Source of the DNA: Polymorphospora lycopeni
Lineage (GTDB): Bacteria; Actinomycetota; Actinomycetes; Mycobacteriales; Micromonosporaceae
Assembly (NCBI RefSeq): GCF_042237075.1
Contig: NZ_JBCGDC010000012.1
Location: forward strand, 31,639-95,638
Direction of reading: 5' to 3'
Length of the DNA stretch: 64,000 nucleotides
The notes under the pieces were generated by a model. That model was not told the DNA's origin, did no database searches, and worked only from the letters and a program-made list of their open reading frames with translations. The stretch's first letter is position 1, and each line of letters starts with the position of its first letter. The position numbers and the translations under genes were made by a program. This document shows, piece by piece, positions 14,218-21,641 of the stretch.

Positions 14218-15243
14218 TCAGTTCTTCAGGCCGCGGATCAGTTCGCGGATCGAGCGTCGCCAGGCGTCCTCGACCTCGGCGGGCGTCAGGGCGGCCGGAC
14301 CGCCGGGCAGCGCGCCGAAGGACGTCGGCAACAGTTCCGGGATGATGACCAGGCCGCAGACCGCCACCACCGAGTCCAACCGGGCCAGGTCCTCCGCCGG
14401 CAGCACGTCCGCGAACGCGGGCCGGACCAGCCGGTCCACGATAGACGGATCGGCGACCCGGGACGCCGGGACGTCCAGCCCGCACTCCCGGCCGGTCTCG
14501 GTGACCAGTTCGAGGTAGCGCTCGACCGGCACCCCGGCCGGACCGGCGGTCAACCAGAACTCGCCGGCGCGCAGGTCGGCGTCGAGCACCGCGCGGATGC
14601 CCCTGGCGACCAGGTCCTGCGGGACCAGGTCGAAGAAGGTACCCGGGTGTGCCGGAATGAAGGGCAGCCGACCGGTCAGCAGGTATTCGGCCAGTGTGTG
14701 CACGGCCTGGTTCTGCCGGATCACCCCGGTCGTCGAGTCGCCGATGACGATCGCCGGCCGGACGATGACGTGGTCGAGGCCGCTGTCGCGGACCATCACC
14801 TCACCGAGGTACTTCGAGGCCACGTACTCGTCGGTCCGCGCCGACCCCTTCTCGGTGCCCCGGCGCTCGCCGCCGCCGGCCTTGCCGTGCCGCGCCACGT
14901 AGGCCGTACTCACCTGCATCAGCAGGGCGTCCGCCTCGGCGGCGAACTCGATCACCCGGCCGAGGCCCTCGATGTTGAGCCGGTCGACCTCCGCCTGGTC
15001 GGCGGAGAAGTTCACGATCGCCGCCGAGTTGATCACGACGTCGACCTCGGCGCAGAGTTCCCGGTAGGCGCGCCGGTCCAGCCCGAGCGACGGGGCGTGC
15101 AGGTCGAGCCGGACCGCCCGGTCCGAGCCGGTCGGCAGCCGCCGGAACACCCCGGCGATCACGTCGTAGTCGGCCAGCTCGGGCAGCACCGCGGTGCCGA
15201 CGACGCCGCTGGCGCCGGTGACCAGCACCGTACGGCCGCTCAT
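14218..15243 (-). CDS. Extended SDR / thioester reductase-like enzyme
   Basis: 341 residues. The Rossmann motif GASGVVG (10-16) and catalytic Y140-x3-K144 (YVASK) mark an extended SDR. NSAAIVNFS, VSTAYVA and the DLVPQDLVARGI stretch resemble the NAD_binding_4/thioester-reductase group, which releases acyl chains from carrier proteins as aldehydes or alcohols using NAD(P)H. The ATG at 15243 overlaps the aminotransferase stop as ATGA, so the two are translationally coupled. A free-standing reductase beside a thioesterase-less PKS suggests reductive release of the acyl chain. An alternative is a sugar-epimerase-like or beta-hydroxy dehydrogenase role. Confidence 0.8.
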   Translation of the reverse strand: MSGRTVLVTGASGVVGTAVLPELADYDVIAGVFRRLPTGSDRAVRLDLHAPSLGLDRRAYRELCAEVDVVINSAAIVNFSADQAEVDRLNIEGLGRVIEFAAEADALLMQVSTAYVARHGKAGGGERRGTEKGSARTDEYVASKYLGEVMVRDSGLDHVIVRPAIVIGDSTTGVIRQNQAVHTLAEYLLTGRLPFIPAHPGTFFDLVPQDLVARGIRAVLDADLRAGEFWLTAGPAGVPVERYLELVTETGRECGLDVPASRVADPSIVDRLVRPAFADVLPAEDLARLDSVVAVCGLVIIPELLPTSFGALPGGPAALTPAEVEDAWRRSIRELIRGLKN

Positions 15244-16478
15244 CCGGCGACGCCCGGGGCCGGAAAGCGCTTGGCGAGCGCGGCGCAGGCACGGTCGAAG
15301 GAGGCGGTCAGGCGTTCCTCGTCGGCCGCGGTCATCGTGGCCGGCGGGGTCAGCCGCAGCACCGGATGGGCGTTCATCGAGTGGTTGACCACCACGTCGT
15401 TGTCGAGCAGGTCCATCAGGAACTCGGCGGCGTGCTCCCCACCGCGGAACTCCACGCCGATCAGCAGCCCGGCGCCGCGCACCTCGGCGACCAGGTGCCC
15501 GATCCTGCGTACCGAATCGGTCAGCGCCGCGAGCAGCCGGCCGCCCAGCCCCGCGGCCCGGTCGACCAGCCCCTCGTCGCGGAGGACCTCGACGGTCGTC
15601 CGGACCGCCGCCATCGCCAGCGGGTTGGCGGAGAACGTCGACGTGTGCAGGTAGGGGTCCTTGTCGAACGGGGCGAACACCTCGGGGGTGGCCAGCGTCG
15701 CCGCGACCGGCACCAGCCCGCCGCTGAGCGCCTTGCCGACCAGGAGCAGATCCGGCCGTACGCCGTCGCGGTCCGCGCCCCACCAGGTGCCGAGCCGGCC
15801 CAGTCCGGTCATCACCTCGTCGAGGACCAGCAGGGCGCCGCGTTCGCGGCAGAGCGCGGCGACCGCGCCGAGGTAGCCCGGCTCGGGGATGATCACCCCG
15901 CCCTCGCTCTGGATCGGCTCCACGACCACGCAGGTCTCGCCGTCGACGACGTCGGCCAGGGCGGCGAGGTCGCCGAACCGGACGTGTCCGACCTGCGGCA
16001 GCAGCGGCCGGAACGGATCCTGGTAGAGCGCGCGGGCGGTCAGTGACAGCGCCCCGGTCGTCTTGCCGTGGTAGCCGCTGTGCATGGAGACCAGCCGGTG
16101 CCGCCCGTTCGCCCGGGCGATCTTGATGGCGGTCTCCACCGCCTCGGCACCCGAGTTGGAGAAGTGCACCTTGGACAGCCCGGTCGGCGCCACCGAGGTC
16201 AGCGCTTCGGCCGCCCGGGCCGCCGGCTCGTTGAGCAGCACCCGGGTGGACAGTGCCTGCCGCTCCAGTTGGTCGCGGACGGCGGCGAGCACCCGCGGGT
16301 GGCCGGCGCCGACGAAGAAGACGCCGTAGCCGCCGCAGTTCAGCAGGTCACGGCCGTCCTCAGTGTGCACGACGGAGCCGGTGGCACCGATCTCCAGCGG
16401 TGTGTTGAGCATCGCGGCCACGCGGCCCTGCCCGTCGCTGAGGTGCCGGCGGTAGAGATCGAGGACATCGGTGGACAC
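15240..16478 (-). CDS. Class III pyridoxal-phosphate aminotransferase
   Basis: 412 residues of the fold-type I class III family (omega-amino acid, ornithine, putrescine aminotransferases). Key residues: NSGAEAVE for phosphate binding, the Asp in VLDEVMTG (about D220) contacting the pyridine nitrogen, and the PLP lysine in LLVGKALSGG (about K249). Family members use terminal aldehydes or amines. Coupled by a 4-nt overlap to the reductase, it is placed to convert a released fatty aldehyde to a primary amine, as in reductive-release polyketide pathways. The start is GTG (MSTDVLDLYRR); no strong Shine-Dalgarno is seen. Confidence 0.9.
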   Translation of the reverse strand: MSTDVLDLYRRHLSDGQGRVAAMLNTPLEIGATGSVVHTEDGRDLLNCGGYGVFFVGAGHPRVLAAVRDQLERQALSTRVLLNEPAARAAEALTSVAPTGLSKVHFSNSGAEAVETAIKIARANGRHRLVSMHSGYHGKTTGALSLTARALYQDPFRPLLPQVGHVRFGDLAALADVVDGETCVVVEPIQSEGGVIIPEPGYLGAVAALCRERGALLVLDEVMTGLGRLGTWWGADRDGVRPDLLLVGKALSGGLVPVAATLATPEVFAPFDKDPYLHTSTFSANPLAMAAVRTTVEVLRDEGLVDRAAGLGGRLLAALTDSVRRIGHLVAEVRGAGLLIGVEFRGGEHAAEFLMDLLDNDVVVNHSMNAHPVLRLTPPATMTAADEERLTASFDRACAALAKRFPAPGVAG

Positions 16479-16561
16479 GGCGGAAGTCTGCCCGAACGAT
16501 CTTCAGCCGGCAAGGTCACGGCCCGAAAGAAGCTTGGCGCACGGCCGCCCCGGACCGACGA

Positions 16562-16590
16562 TTGCCGCCCGGCCACCGGCGATCTATGGT
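16562..16590 (+). promoter_or_regulatory. Candidate promoter giving a leaderless crotonase mRNA
   Basis: TTGCCG (16562-16567) and TATGGT (16585-16590) are spaced by 17 nt. The GTG at 16598 follows the -10 by 7 nt, so it would be at or next to the transcription start. No Shine-Dalgarno precedes that GTG, which fits leaderless translation. Confidence 0.5.
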
Positions 16591-16597
16591 TTCCGGC

Positions 16598-17458
16598 GTG
16601 GATGCGTACAGCGAGATCACGTACGGGGTCGCGGACCGGATTGCGACGATTTCGCTGAATCGGCCCGATACCCGCAACGGCTACACCGTACGGATGGCCG
16701 ACGAACTGGCGCACGCCTTCGACCGGGCGGACCACGACGACGACGTACGCGTGGTCGTCTTCACCGGCGCCGGCGAACACTTCTGCGCCGGCCTCGACCT
16801 GTCCATATCGGAGTTCGACACGCCCGCCGACGGTGATGCCGGGGAGTGGGACGAGCCCGCCGGCCGCTGCTCGATGCGCATCTACACGATGAACAAGCCG
16901 GTCATCGCCGCCATCCGGGGTGCGGCCGTCGGCGCCGGCGCGACCATCATCCTGCCCGCCGACTACCGGCTCGCCGCCACCGACGCCCGGTTCGGGTACG
17001 TCTTCAGCCGGCGCGGCATCTACGCCGAGGGCGCCTCCGCCTGGTTCCTGCCCCGGCTGGTCGGGATGGGTCGCGCCCTGGACTGGATGATCAGCGGGCG
17101 GGCCTTCGACGCCGCCGAGGCGCTCGACGCCGGCCTCGTCCACAGTGTCCACGAGCCGGAACAGTTGCTGGACAAGGCATACCAGCTCGCCCGCACCATC
17201 ATCGGCACGACCGCGCCCGTCTCCGTCGCCGTCATCCGGCAGCTGCTCTACCGGATGAGCGCCCTGGACTCGCCGTACCCGGTCCAGCGCCTGGATTCCC
17301 GGCTCGCCGCCGACAGTCTGGACAGTCCCGACGCCCGCGAGGGCTTCGACTCCTTCCGGCAGCGCCGGGAGCCCGCGTTCCCGGGCCGGGTCAGCACCGA
17401 CCTGCCCGGCTACCTACCCTGGGAAAACGGGTCGAGGGCTCGCCGTGACAGCGAATGA
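16598..17458 (+). CDS. Crotonase (enoyl-CoA hydratase/isomerase) family protein
   Basis: 286 residues with the crotonase core: FCAGLDLS supplies one oxyanion-hole amide and IRGAAVGAGATI the other. RRGIYAEGASAWFLPRLVG is typical of a bacterial subgroup of this family. At the two classical catalytic glutamate positions of rat enoyl-CoA hydratase this protein appears to have Ser (FSRRG) and Asp (ALDWM), so simple hydration is uncertain; isomerase or other crotonase chemistry is possible. The GTG at 16598 is preferred for its promoter spacing; ATG at 16586 is in frame but lies inside the -10 box. It is followed after 16 nt by an SRPBCC gene and probably belongs to the lipid cluster. Confidence 0.85.
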   Translation: MDAYSEITYGVADRIATISLNRPDTRNGYTVRMADELAHAFDRADHDDDVRVVVFTGAGEHFCAGLDLSISEFDTPADGDAGEWDEPAGRCSMRIYTMNKPVIAAIRGAAVGAGATIILPADYRLAATDARFGYVFSRRGIYAEGASAWFLPRLVGMGRALDWMISGRAFDAAEALDAGLVHSVHEPEQLLDKAYQLARTIIGTTAPVSVAVIRQLLYRMSALDSPYPVQRLDSRLAADSLDSPDAREGFDSFRQRREPAFPGRVSTDLPGYLPWENGSRARRDSE

Positions 17459-17474
17459 CGCCTACGGTGGCGGG

Positions 17475-17936
17475 ATGATCGAGGAACTCGCGGAGCGGAT
17501 CACCGTCGCGGCGCCGACCGAGACCGTCTATGCCGCCGTCGCCGACCTGCGGCGGATGACCCGGTGGAGCCCGGAGTGCTTCGCGATCTGGGTGACCGCC
17601 CGCAACGGCGGCCGCCCCCGCCGCTTCGTCGGCTGGAACCGGCGCGGCCCGTTCCTCTGGTTCACCACCGGACGGGTCGTCGTCGCGGAGCCCGGCCGCG
17701 AGTTCGCCTTCGACGTCACCGCCTTCGGCCAGCCGGTGGCGCGCTGGGGCTACCGGTTCACCCCGGCCGACGGAGGCACCGAGGTGACCGAGTACTGGCA
17801 CGACCGGCGCAACCGGGCGGCCATGGTGCTCGGCCGGATCTTCACCGGCAAGGTGGCCAAGGTCCGGCCGGCGGCCAACCGTGAAGGGATGCGGCAGACG
17901 CTCACCCGACTCAAGGACGACGTCGAGCGCCACTGA
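17475..17936 (+). CDS. SRPBCC (polyketide cyclase/dehydrase) family protein
   Basis: 153 residues with the START-like pattern ITVAAPTETVYAAVADLRRM, then TRWSPECF, central strands and a C-terminal helix. This is the common actinobacterial polyketide_cyc2-type protein with a ligand cavity and no fixed catalytic residues. It follows the crotonase gene by 16 nt and probably shares its mRNA; a TACGGT box 6 nt before the ATG could also give an internal leaderless transcript. It is the second SRPBCC protein in the cluster and is not closely similar to the one at 13719-14192 by eye. Role unknown. Confidence 0.8.
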   Translation: MIEELAERITVAAPTETVYAAVADLRRMTRWSPECFAIWVTARNGGRPRRFVGWNRRGPFLWFTTGRVVVAEPGREFAFDVTAFGQPVARWGYRFTPADGGTEVTEYWHDRRNRAAMVLGRIFTGKVAKVRPAANREGMRQTLTRLKDDVERH

Positions 17937-18188
17937 CCGACGTCCCGTTCGCACCCGGAGGCGAACCTCCACTGCCGCGTCGACCAAGCCCGAGCCGTCG
18001 AGACGGCGGGCCGCTCCATATCCGACAGGATCTCCGCCAGCCGGGCGAATCGGTCCTTGCCCGGGGCAGCCGATCGCTCAACCTCCAGGGGGTTCGATAG
18101 AACGTCCGGCGCGCCGTCAGTTTCGGCCCGCCCGTGACCGCTGCGTGTCACGGCTACCGGCCCGCGGATGGCCCGTGATGGTTCGGCT
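17937..18188. other. Gap of about 250 bp without a recognised gene
   Basis: Convergent interval between the SRPBCC gene and the small minus-strand gene. On the minus strand a short stretch reads GKDRFARLAEILSDME, which is helical and protein-like, but it lacks a start and has no recognisable family; it may be a gene remnant. Confidence 0.4.
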
Positions 18189-18557
18189 TCAGTCGTCGTG
18201 ACCGGCAGCGGGACGAAGGTGTCCCCACTGCGGGTCGTAGCAAACAAGTCCGTGGTCGGCGGCCATCCGTGCAGCCGCGGAGGAAACCTCATCGGACCGG
18301 CTGAACGGGATCGTAAAGTAGACCATCGGGCCGGAGGCCTCGTCGATGAGGCCGTTCGACAGAGGGTGGAGCTGGGGATCGTGGCCGTACAGATCGGGCC
18401 ATCGGGCTGCCACGGCATCGACGTAGGCGCGGATGCGGGGCGTGGGCGGCTGCTCCTCGCTCTCGAAATACCGCTGATACCGGGCCTCATACGCCTCACC
18501 GGCCGCTTCGTCGTCGGCGGGCGTGTCACCCTCCCACACCGCCAGGTCGTAGCTCAT
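18189..18557 (-). CDS. Small hypothetical protein (122 aa)
   Basis: Opens MSYDLAVWEGDTPADDEAA, is acidic, and resembles short uncharacterised actinobacterial proteins sharing the MSYDLAVWEG opening. No catalytic motif or membrane segment is seen. The ATG at 18557 has no obvious Shine-Dalgarno. The gene is divergent from the hydrolase at 18664, with about 100 nt between the starts. Function unknown; a single-domain immunity- or adaptor-like protein would fit the size, but nothing shows it. Confidence 0.7.
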   Translation of the reverse strand: MSYDLAVWEGDTPADDEAAGEAYEARYQRYFESEEQPPTPRIRAYVDAVAARWPDLYGHDPQLHPLSNGLIDEASGPMVYFTIPFSRSDEVSSAAARMAADHGLVCYDPQWGHLRPAAGHDD

Positions 18558-18663
18558 GCGGGAAGTGTGCCAGTGCCGGCGGTGGGGTCTTCGGCGACTG
18601 ACCTGGTGTGAACACACCGGGCCGCGTGCCTGGCTGTCGTACCCGTGTGTGAGGCTTCGGGGC

Positions 18664-19308
18664 ATGGCGACGTTCGTTCTGATCCATGGCGGCGGGGGTA
18701 GCGCCTGGGACTGGCATCTTCTGGTGCCTGAGCTGGTCGGCCGCGGCCACGATGTGGTGGTGCCGGAGTTGCCGATCGAGGACAGGTCGGCGGGATTCGC
18801 CGAGTTCCGCAAAACGGTCGTCGACGCGATCGGTGACCGGGACGACCTTGTGGTCGTCGGACACTCGTACGGTGCGTTCACCGCGCCGCTGATCGCCGAC
18901 AAGCTGCCTGTGCGACTGATCGTCCTGCTCACTCCGATGATCCCGGCACCCGGTGAGAAGCCCGGGGACTGGTGGGACAACACCGGTCACCGCACCGCGG
19001 AGGGGCTCAGCGAGGAGCAGCAGTTCCACAACGGCGTGCCGGCCGAGGTCGTCGCGGAGGCCGCGAAGCATGGCCGGGAGCAGGTCAGCGCGGAATGGAA
19101 CGAGCCGTGGCCTCTGGACGCCTGGCCGGACGTGCCGACGAAGGTGCTCATTGCCCACGAGGATCGGTTCTTCCCGGCGGACTTCCAGCACCGGGTGGCC
19201 GCCGACCGGCTCGGCGTCACCCCGGATGTAATGGACGGATGCCACGCGGTGGCACTCAGTCACCCGAAGCAACTCGCCGACCGGCTGACCGCTTACCTGC
19301 CGCACTGA
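18664..19308 (+). CDS. Alpha/beta hydrolase
   Basis: 214 residues of the alpha/beta-hydrolase fold: the opening strand FVLIHGGGGSAWDW supplies the oxyanion-hole HGG, the nucleophile elbow is GHSYG, the acid is probably the Asp in IAHEDRFF, and the base is the His in DGCHAVALSHP. The size and HGGGGSAWDW motif match small soluble esterases of the AB_hydrolase_6 type. No signal peptide. It stands alone between a divergent small gene and a convergent permease remnant; substrate unknown. Confidence 0.85.
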   Translation: MATFVLIHGGGGSAWDWHLLVPELVGRGHDVVVPELPIEDRSAGFAEFRKTVVDAIGDRDDLVVVGHSYGAFTAPLIADKLPVRLIVLLTPMIPAPGEKPGDWWDNTGHRTAEGLSEEQQFHNGVPAEVVAEAAKHGREQVSAEWNEPWPLDAWPDVPTKVLIAHEDRFFPADFQHRVAADRLGVTPDVMDGCHAVALSHPKQLADRLTAYLPH

Positions 19309-19339
19309 CGGCGAGGGGTACCACGGCCGTTGACGGCTG

Positions 19340-19630
19340 TCAGGTCGGTGCGCTCTGGAGTGTGTCCGCGACCGGGCGCCGGGTGGCAACCATCGCAGAG
19401 ATGGCGGTGAGCGCCGCGACGGCGAGCAGCCAGGAACCGGGTAGGTACTGGACCTCACCGGTGCTGACGAACGCAAGAAGCCCTATGCCGGTCGGGATTC
19501 CCGCGGCGACGCCGGGTATGGCGAGAAGTAGTTGCGCTACCGCCAGGCCGACGCTGGCCTGTGCGGGCGTGGCGCCGAGTGTCCGCGCGACGGCCAGCGC
19601 AAACAGGAAGGCCGGCGGCCCCTGGCGCAG
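19340..19630 (-). pseudogene. Remnant of an FtsX-like ABC permease (C-terminus only)
   Basis: The minus strand encodes RTLGATPAQASVGLAVAQ, then a hydrophobic helix (AIPGVAAGIPTGIGL), GSWLLAVAALTAIS and RRPVADTLQSA before a stop. This is the usual C-terminus of FtsX/MacB-type permeases in actinomycetes. The N-terminal several hundred residues are missing; upstream of about 19620 the frame reads only arginine-rich shadow sequence. The spacing between GSWLLA and VAALTAI also looks about ten residues short of the usual form, suggesting an internal deletion. No partner ATPase gene is present. Confidence 0.65.
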
Positions 19631-19721
19631 CAACCCGCTGCGCCGGGGGCCGCACCCGGCCTGTGACCGGTGTCCCGGTCGTCGTGCGGTCAGCCGCCCC
19701 GCCCGAGCAGGCTCCAACTGG

Positions 19722-21641
19722 TCAGCCGGCGGGTGGAACGGTCCATGAGGACCGGATCAGCTCCCGCTCGGCGGCGGCGAGGTGGACGGTCACGGCGAGC
19801 CAGGCCCAGGCGTACCGGTCCGAATCCGGATCGGTACGCCGGCCGAACGCGTCCCGGCCGCACCGGTCGGCCTCGTCGGCGAGCGCGGTGGCCACCGCGG
19901 CGGCGGTGGTGAAGCCGGCACGGCGCAGCGGACCGGCCAGCCCGGCGGCGTCGCCGCGGGCCGCCTCGGCGACGGCGCGGCGACCGCCGGAGACGGCCAA
20001 CTCCACCAGTCGGCGGACCCGCCACAGCGGGGACTCCGCGACCGTGTCGGCGCCGACGGCGAGTACCGGTTCGGCCATCGCGGCCGGGTCGCGCGGCGGC
20101 AGGTGCCCGCCCTGGAGCTCGTCGTAACCGAGATCCGCCCGGCCGTGCCAGTCCGGTGGCAGCCGCAGCGTCCCGGCGGCACCGGGCACCGGGCCGACCA
20201 CGAGCGGGTGCAGCGTGCTGGCCCGGTCCGGGTCGAGCCGGCCGACCACCCGTATCCGCAGGCCCGGCCGGGACGCGAGTCGCCGCAGGTTGGCCACGTG
20301 GGCCAGCACCGGGTGGGAGTTGGCCGGCACCAGCCGGATCACCGGCCCGTCCGGCACCGGTGCCCGGTCCGGTCCGCCGTCGGTGTCGGGGGCCAGCTCG
20401 CGGGCCAGCACCTGGTCGCCGACGGCACCGACCACCATCAGGTCGCAGCCGATCAGCGCGGTCCCGGCCCGGGCCGGATCCTCCGGGTCGTCGGTGGCGA
20501 GTTGGGCGGTCACCACCTCGGCGAGCGGGCGGGCGAACAGGTCCGCCAGCGGTCCGGTGGACCAGTCGGTTCCGGGGATCGGGGTGGCCCGGACCCCCTT
20601 GCCGGCACCGAGCCGGCCGTCCGGGGCGACGGTGGTGCCGGTGATCCGCAGGCCGCCACGGGCCAGCACCGCGTGGTTGACCGCGACCGCGCCCATCTCG
20701 GTGACCGCCCGGGCGCAGTCGCGTGCCCGGTCCGGGCCGCCCGGTTTCACGTCGCCGAAGGAGAGCCGGCGCCCGTCGGCGGCGACCAGGTGGGTGACAA
20801 CCCCGGCATACCCGGTCGCGCTGATCACCGGTTCCCGGCAGACGCCGTACACGTCGAGCGTGCCGTCCGGCTGGTAGGCCCGGCGCAGGATGCCGACCAG
20901 CGCCGGGTCGGGATCGCCGGCGGCCAGCCGGCCGGACACGTACAGCAGGTCGTGCAGCACCTCGACCAGCTCGGCCAGCCGGTGGCCGGTCTGTCGTTCC
21001 CGGTGCGCGCGCAGGCCACGTACCGTGCGCAGCGCGGCGCTCTCGGCCCGCGGCAGGCCGGCCAGCCGGGCGCCGTGGGCGGCCCGCAGCAGTTCCGCCT
21101 GGGGGACCGCGCCGGCGGCGGGTACGCCGGCCGCGAGCACCGCGGCGGCGGCCCGCCACAGCGCCTCGGCGGCGGCCCGTTGCGCCTTCGTCGGTGCCGT
21201 GTTCCGCCCGGCGGCCGCGCCCGCCGTCTTTCCGGTCCGCCCGGTCCGGCCGGTGGCCGCACCGGCGCTGTCCGAAGTCGACGGTCCAGCGGAGGTGGCC
21301 GCCGGATCGGGGTGGGTGGCCCGGTCGGCGACCGGGCAGGCGACCAGGACTGCGGTCCGGTGCAGGCAGCGGGGCGTCAACAGGCAACTGCACCGCGCCT
21401 GGTCCGGATCGGTGACCGCGCCGGTCGGTCCGGGCGTCAGCGTGACCAGTGCCTCGGGGCCGCAGTCGACCGACACGCCGCCGTCGACCCGGCCGACCGG
21501 TACGCCGGCCAGTCGTTCGACGGTGGCGTCCAGGCGCTTGTGCAGCCGGGGTGGCAGGGCCGCCACCGCGGCGGCCGCCACCCCGGGCAGCACCGGCGGC
21601 AACCGGTCGGTGTCCACGGCGATGGCTGTACGGTCCGTCAA
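19722..21641 (-). CDS. SWIM zinc-finger protein (YehQ-like)
   Basis: About 639 residues. A SWIM motif C84-S-C86-x5-C92-L-H94 near the N-terminus matches the CxC-xn-CxH zinc-binding pattern thought to bind DNA or protein partners. The rest is a long Ala/Arg/Pro-rich protein without known catalytic motifs. The start is TTG at 21641, with GGAGGA 5 nt upstream, overlapping the stop of the VWA gene as TTGA; this tight coupling supports the rare start codon. Last gene of the five-gene operon. In E. coli a SWIM protein (YehQ) also accompanies MoxR- and VWA-type genes. Role unknown. Confidence 0.82.
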   Translation of the reverse strand: MTDRTAIAVDTDRLPPVLPGVAAAAVAALPPRLHKRLDATVERLAGVPVGRVDGGVSVDCGPEALVTLTPGPTGAVTDPDQARCSCLLTPRCLHRTAVLVACPVADRATHPDPAATSAGPSTSDSAGAATGRTGRTGKTAGAAAGRNTAPTKAQRAAAEALWRAAAAVLAAGVPAAGAVPQAELLRAAHGARLAGLPRAESAALRTVRGLRAHRERQTGHRLAELVEVLHDLLYVSGRLAAGDPDPALVGILRRAYQPDGTLDVYGVCREPVISATGYAGVVTHLVAADGRRLSFGDVKPGGPDRARDCARAVTEMGAVAVNHAVLARGGLRITGTTVAPDGRLGAGKGVRATPIPGTDWSTGPLADLFARPLAEVVTAQLATDDPEDPARAGTALIGCDLMVVGAVGDQVLARELAPDTDGGPDRAPVPDGPVIRLVPANSHPVLAHVANLRRLASRPGLRIRVVGRLDPDRASTLHPLVVGPVPGAAGTLRLPPDWHGRADLGYDELQGGHLPPRDPAAMAEPVLAVGADTVAESPLWRVRRLVELAVSGGRRAVAEAARGDAAGLAGPLRRAGFTTAAAVATALADEADRCGRDAFGRRTDPDSDRYAWAWLAVTVHLAAAERELIRSSWTVPPAG

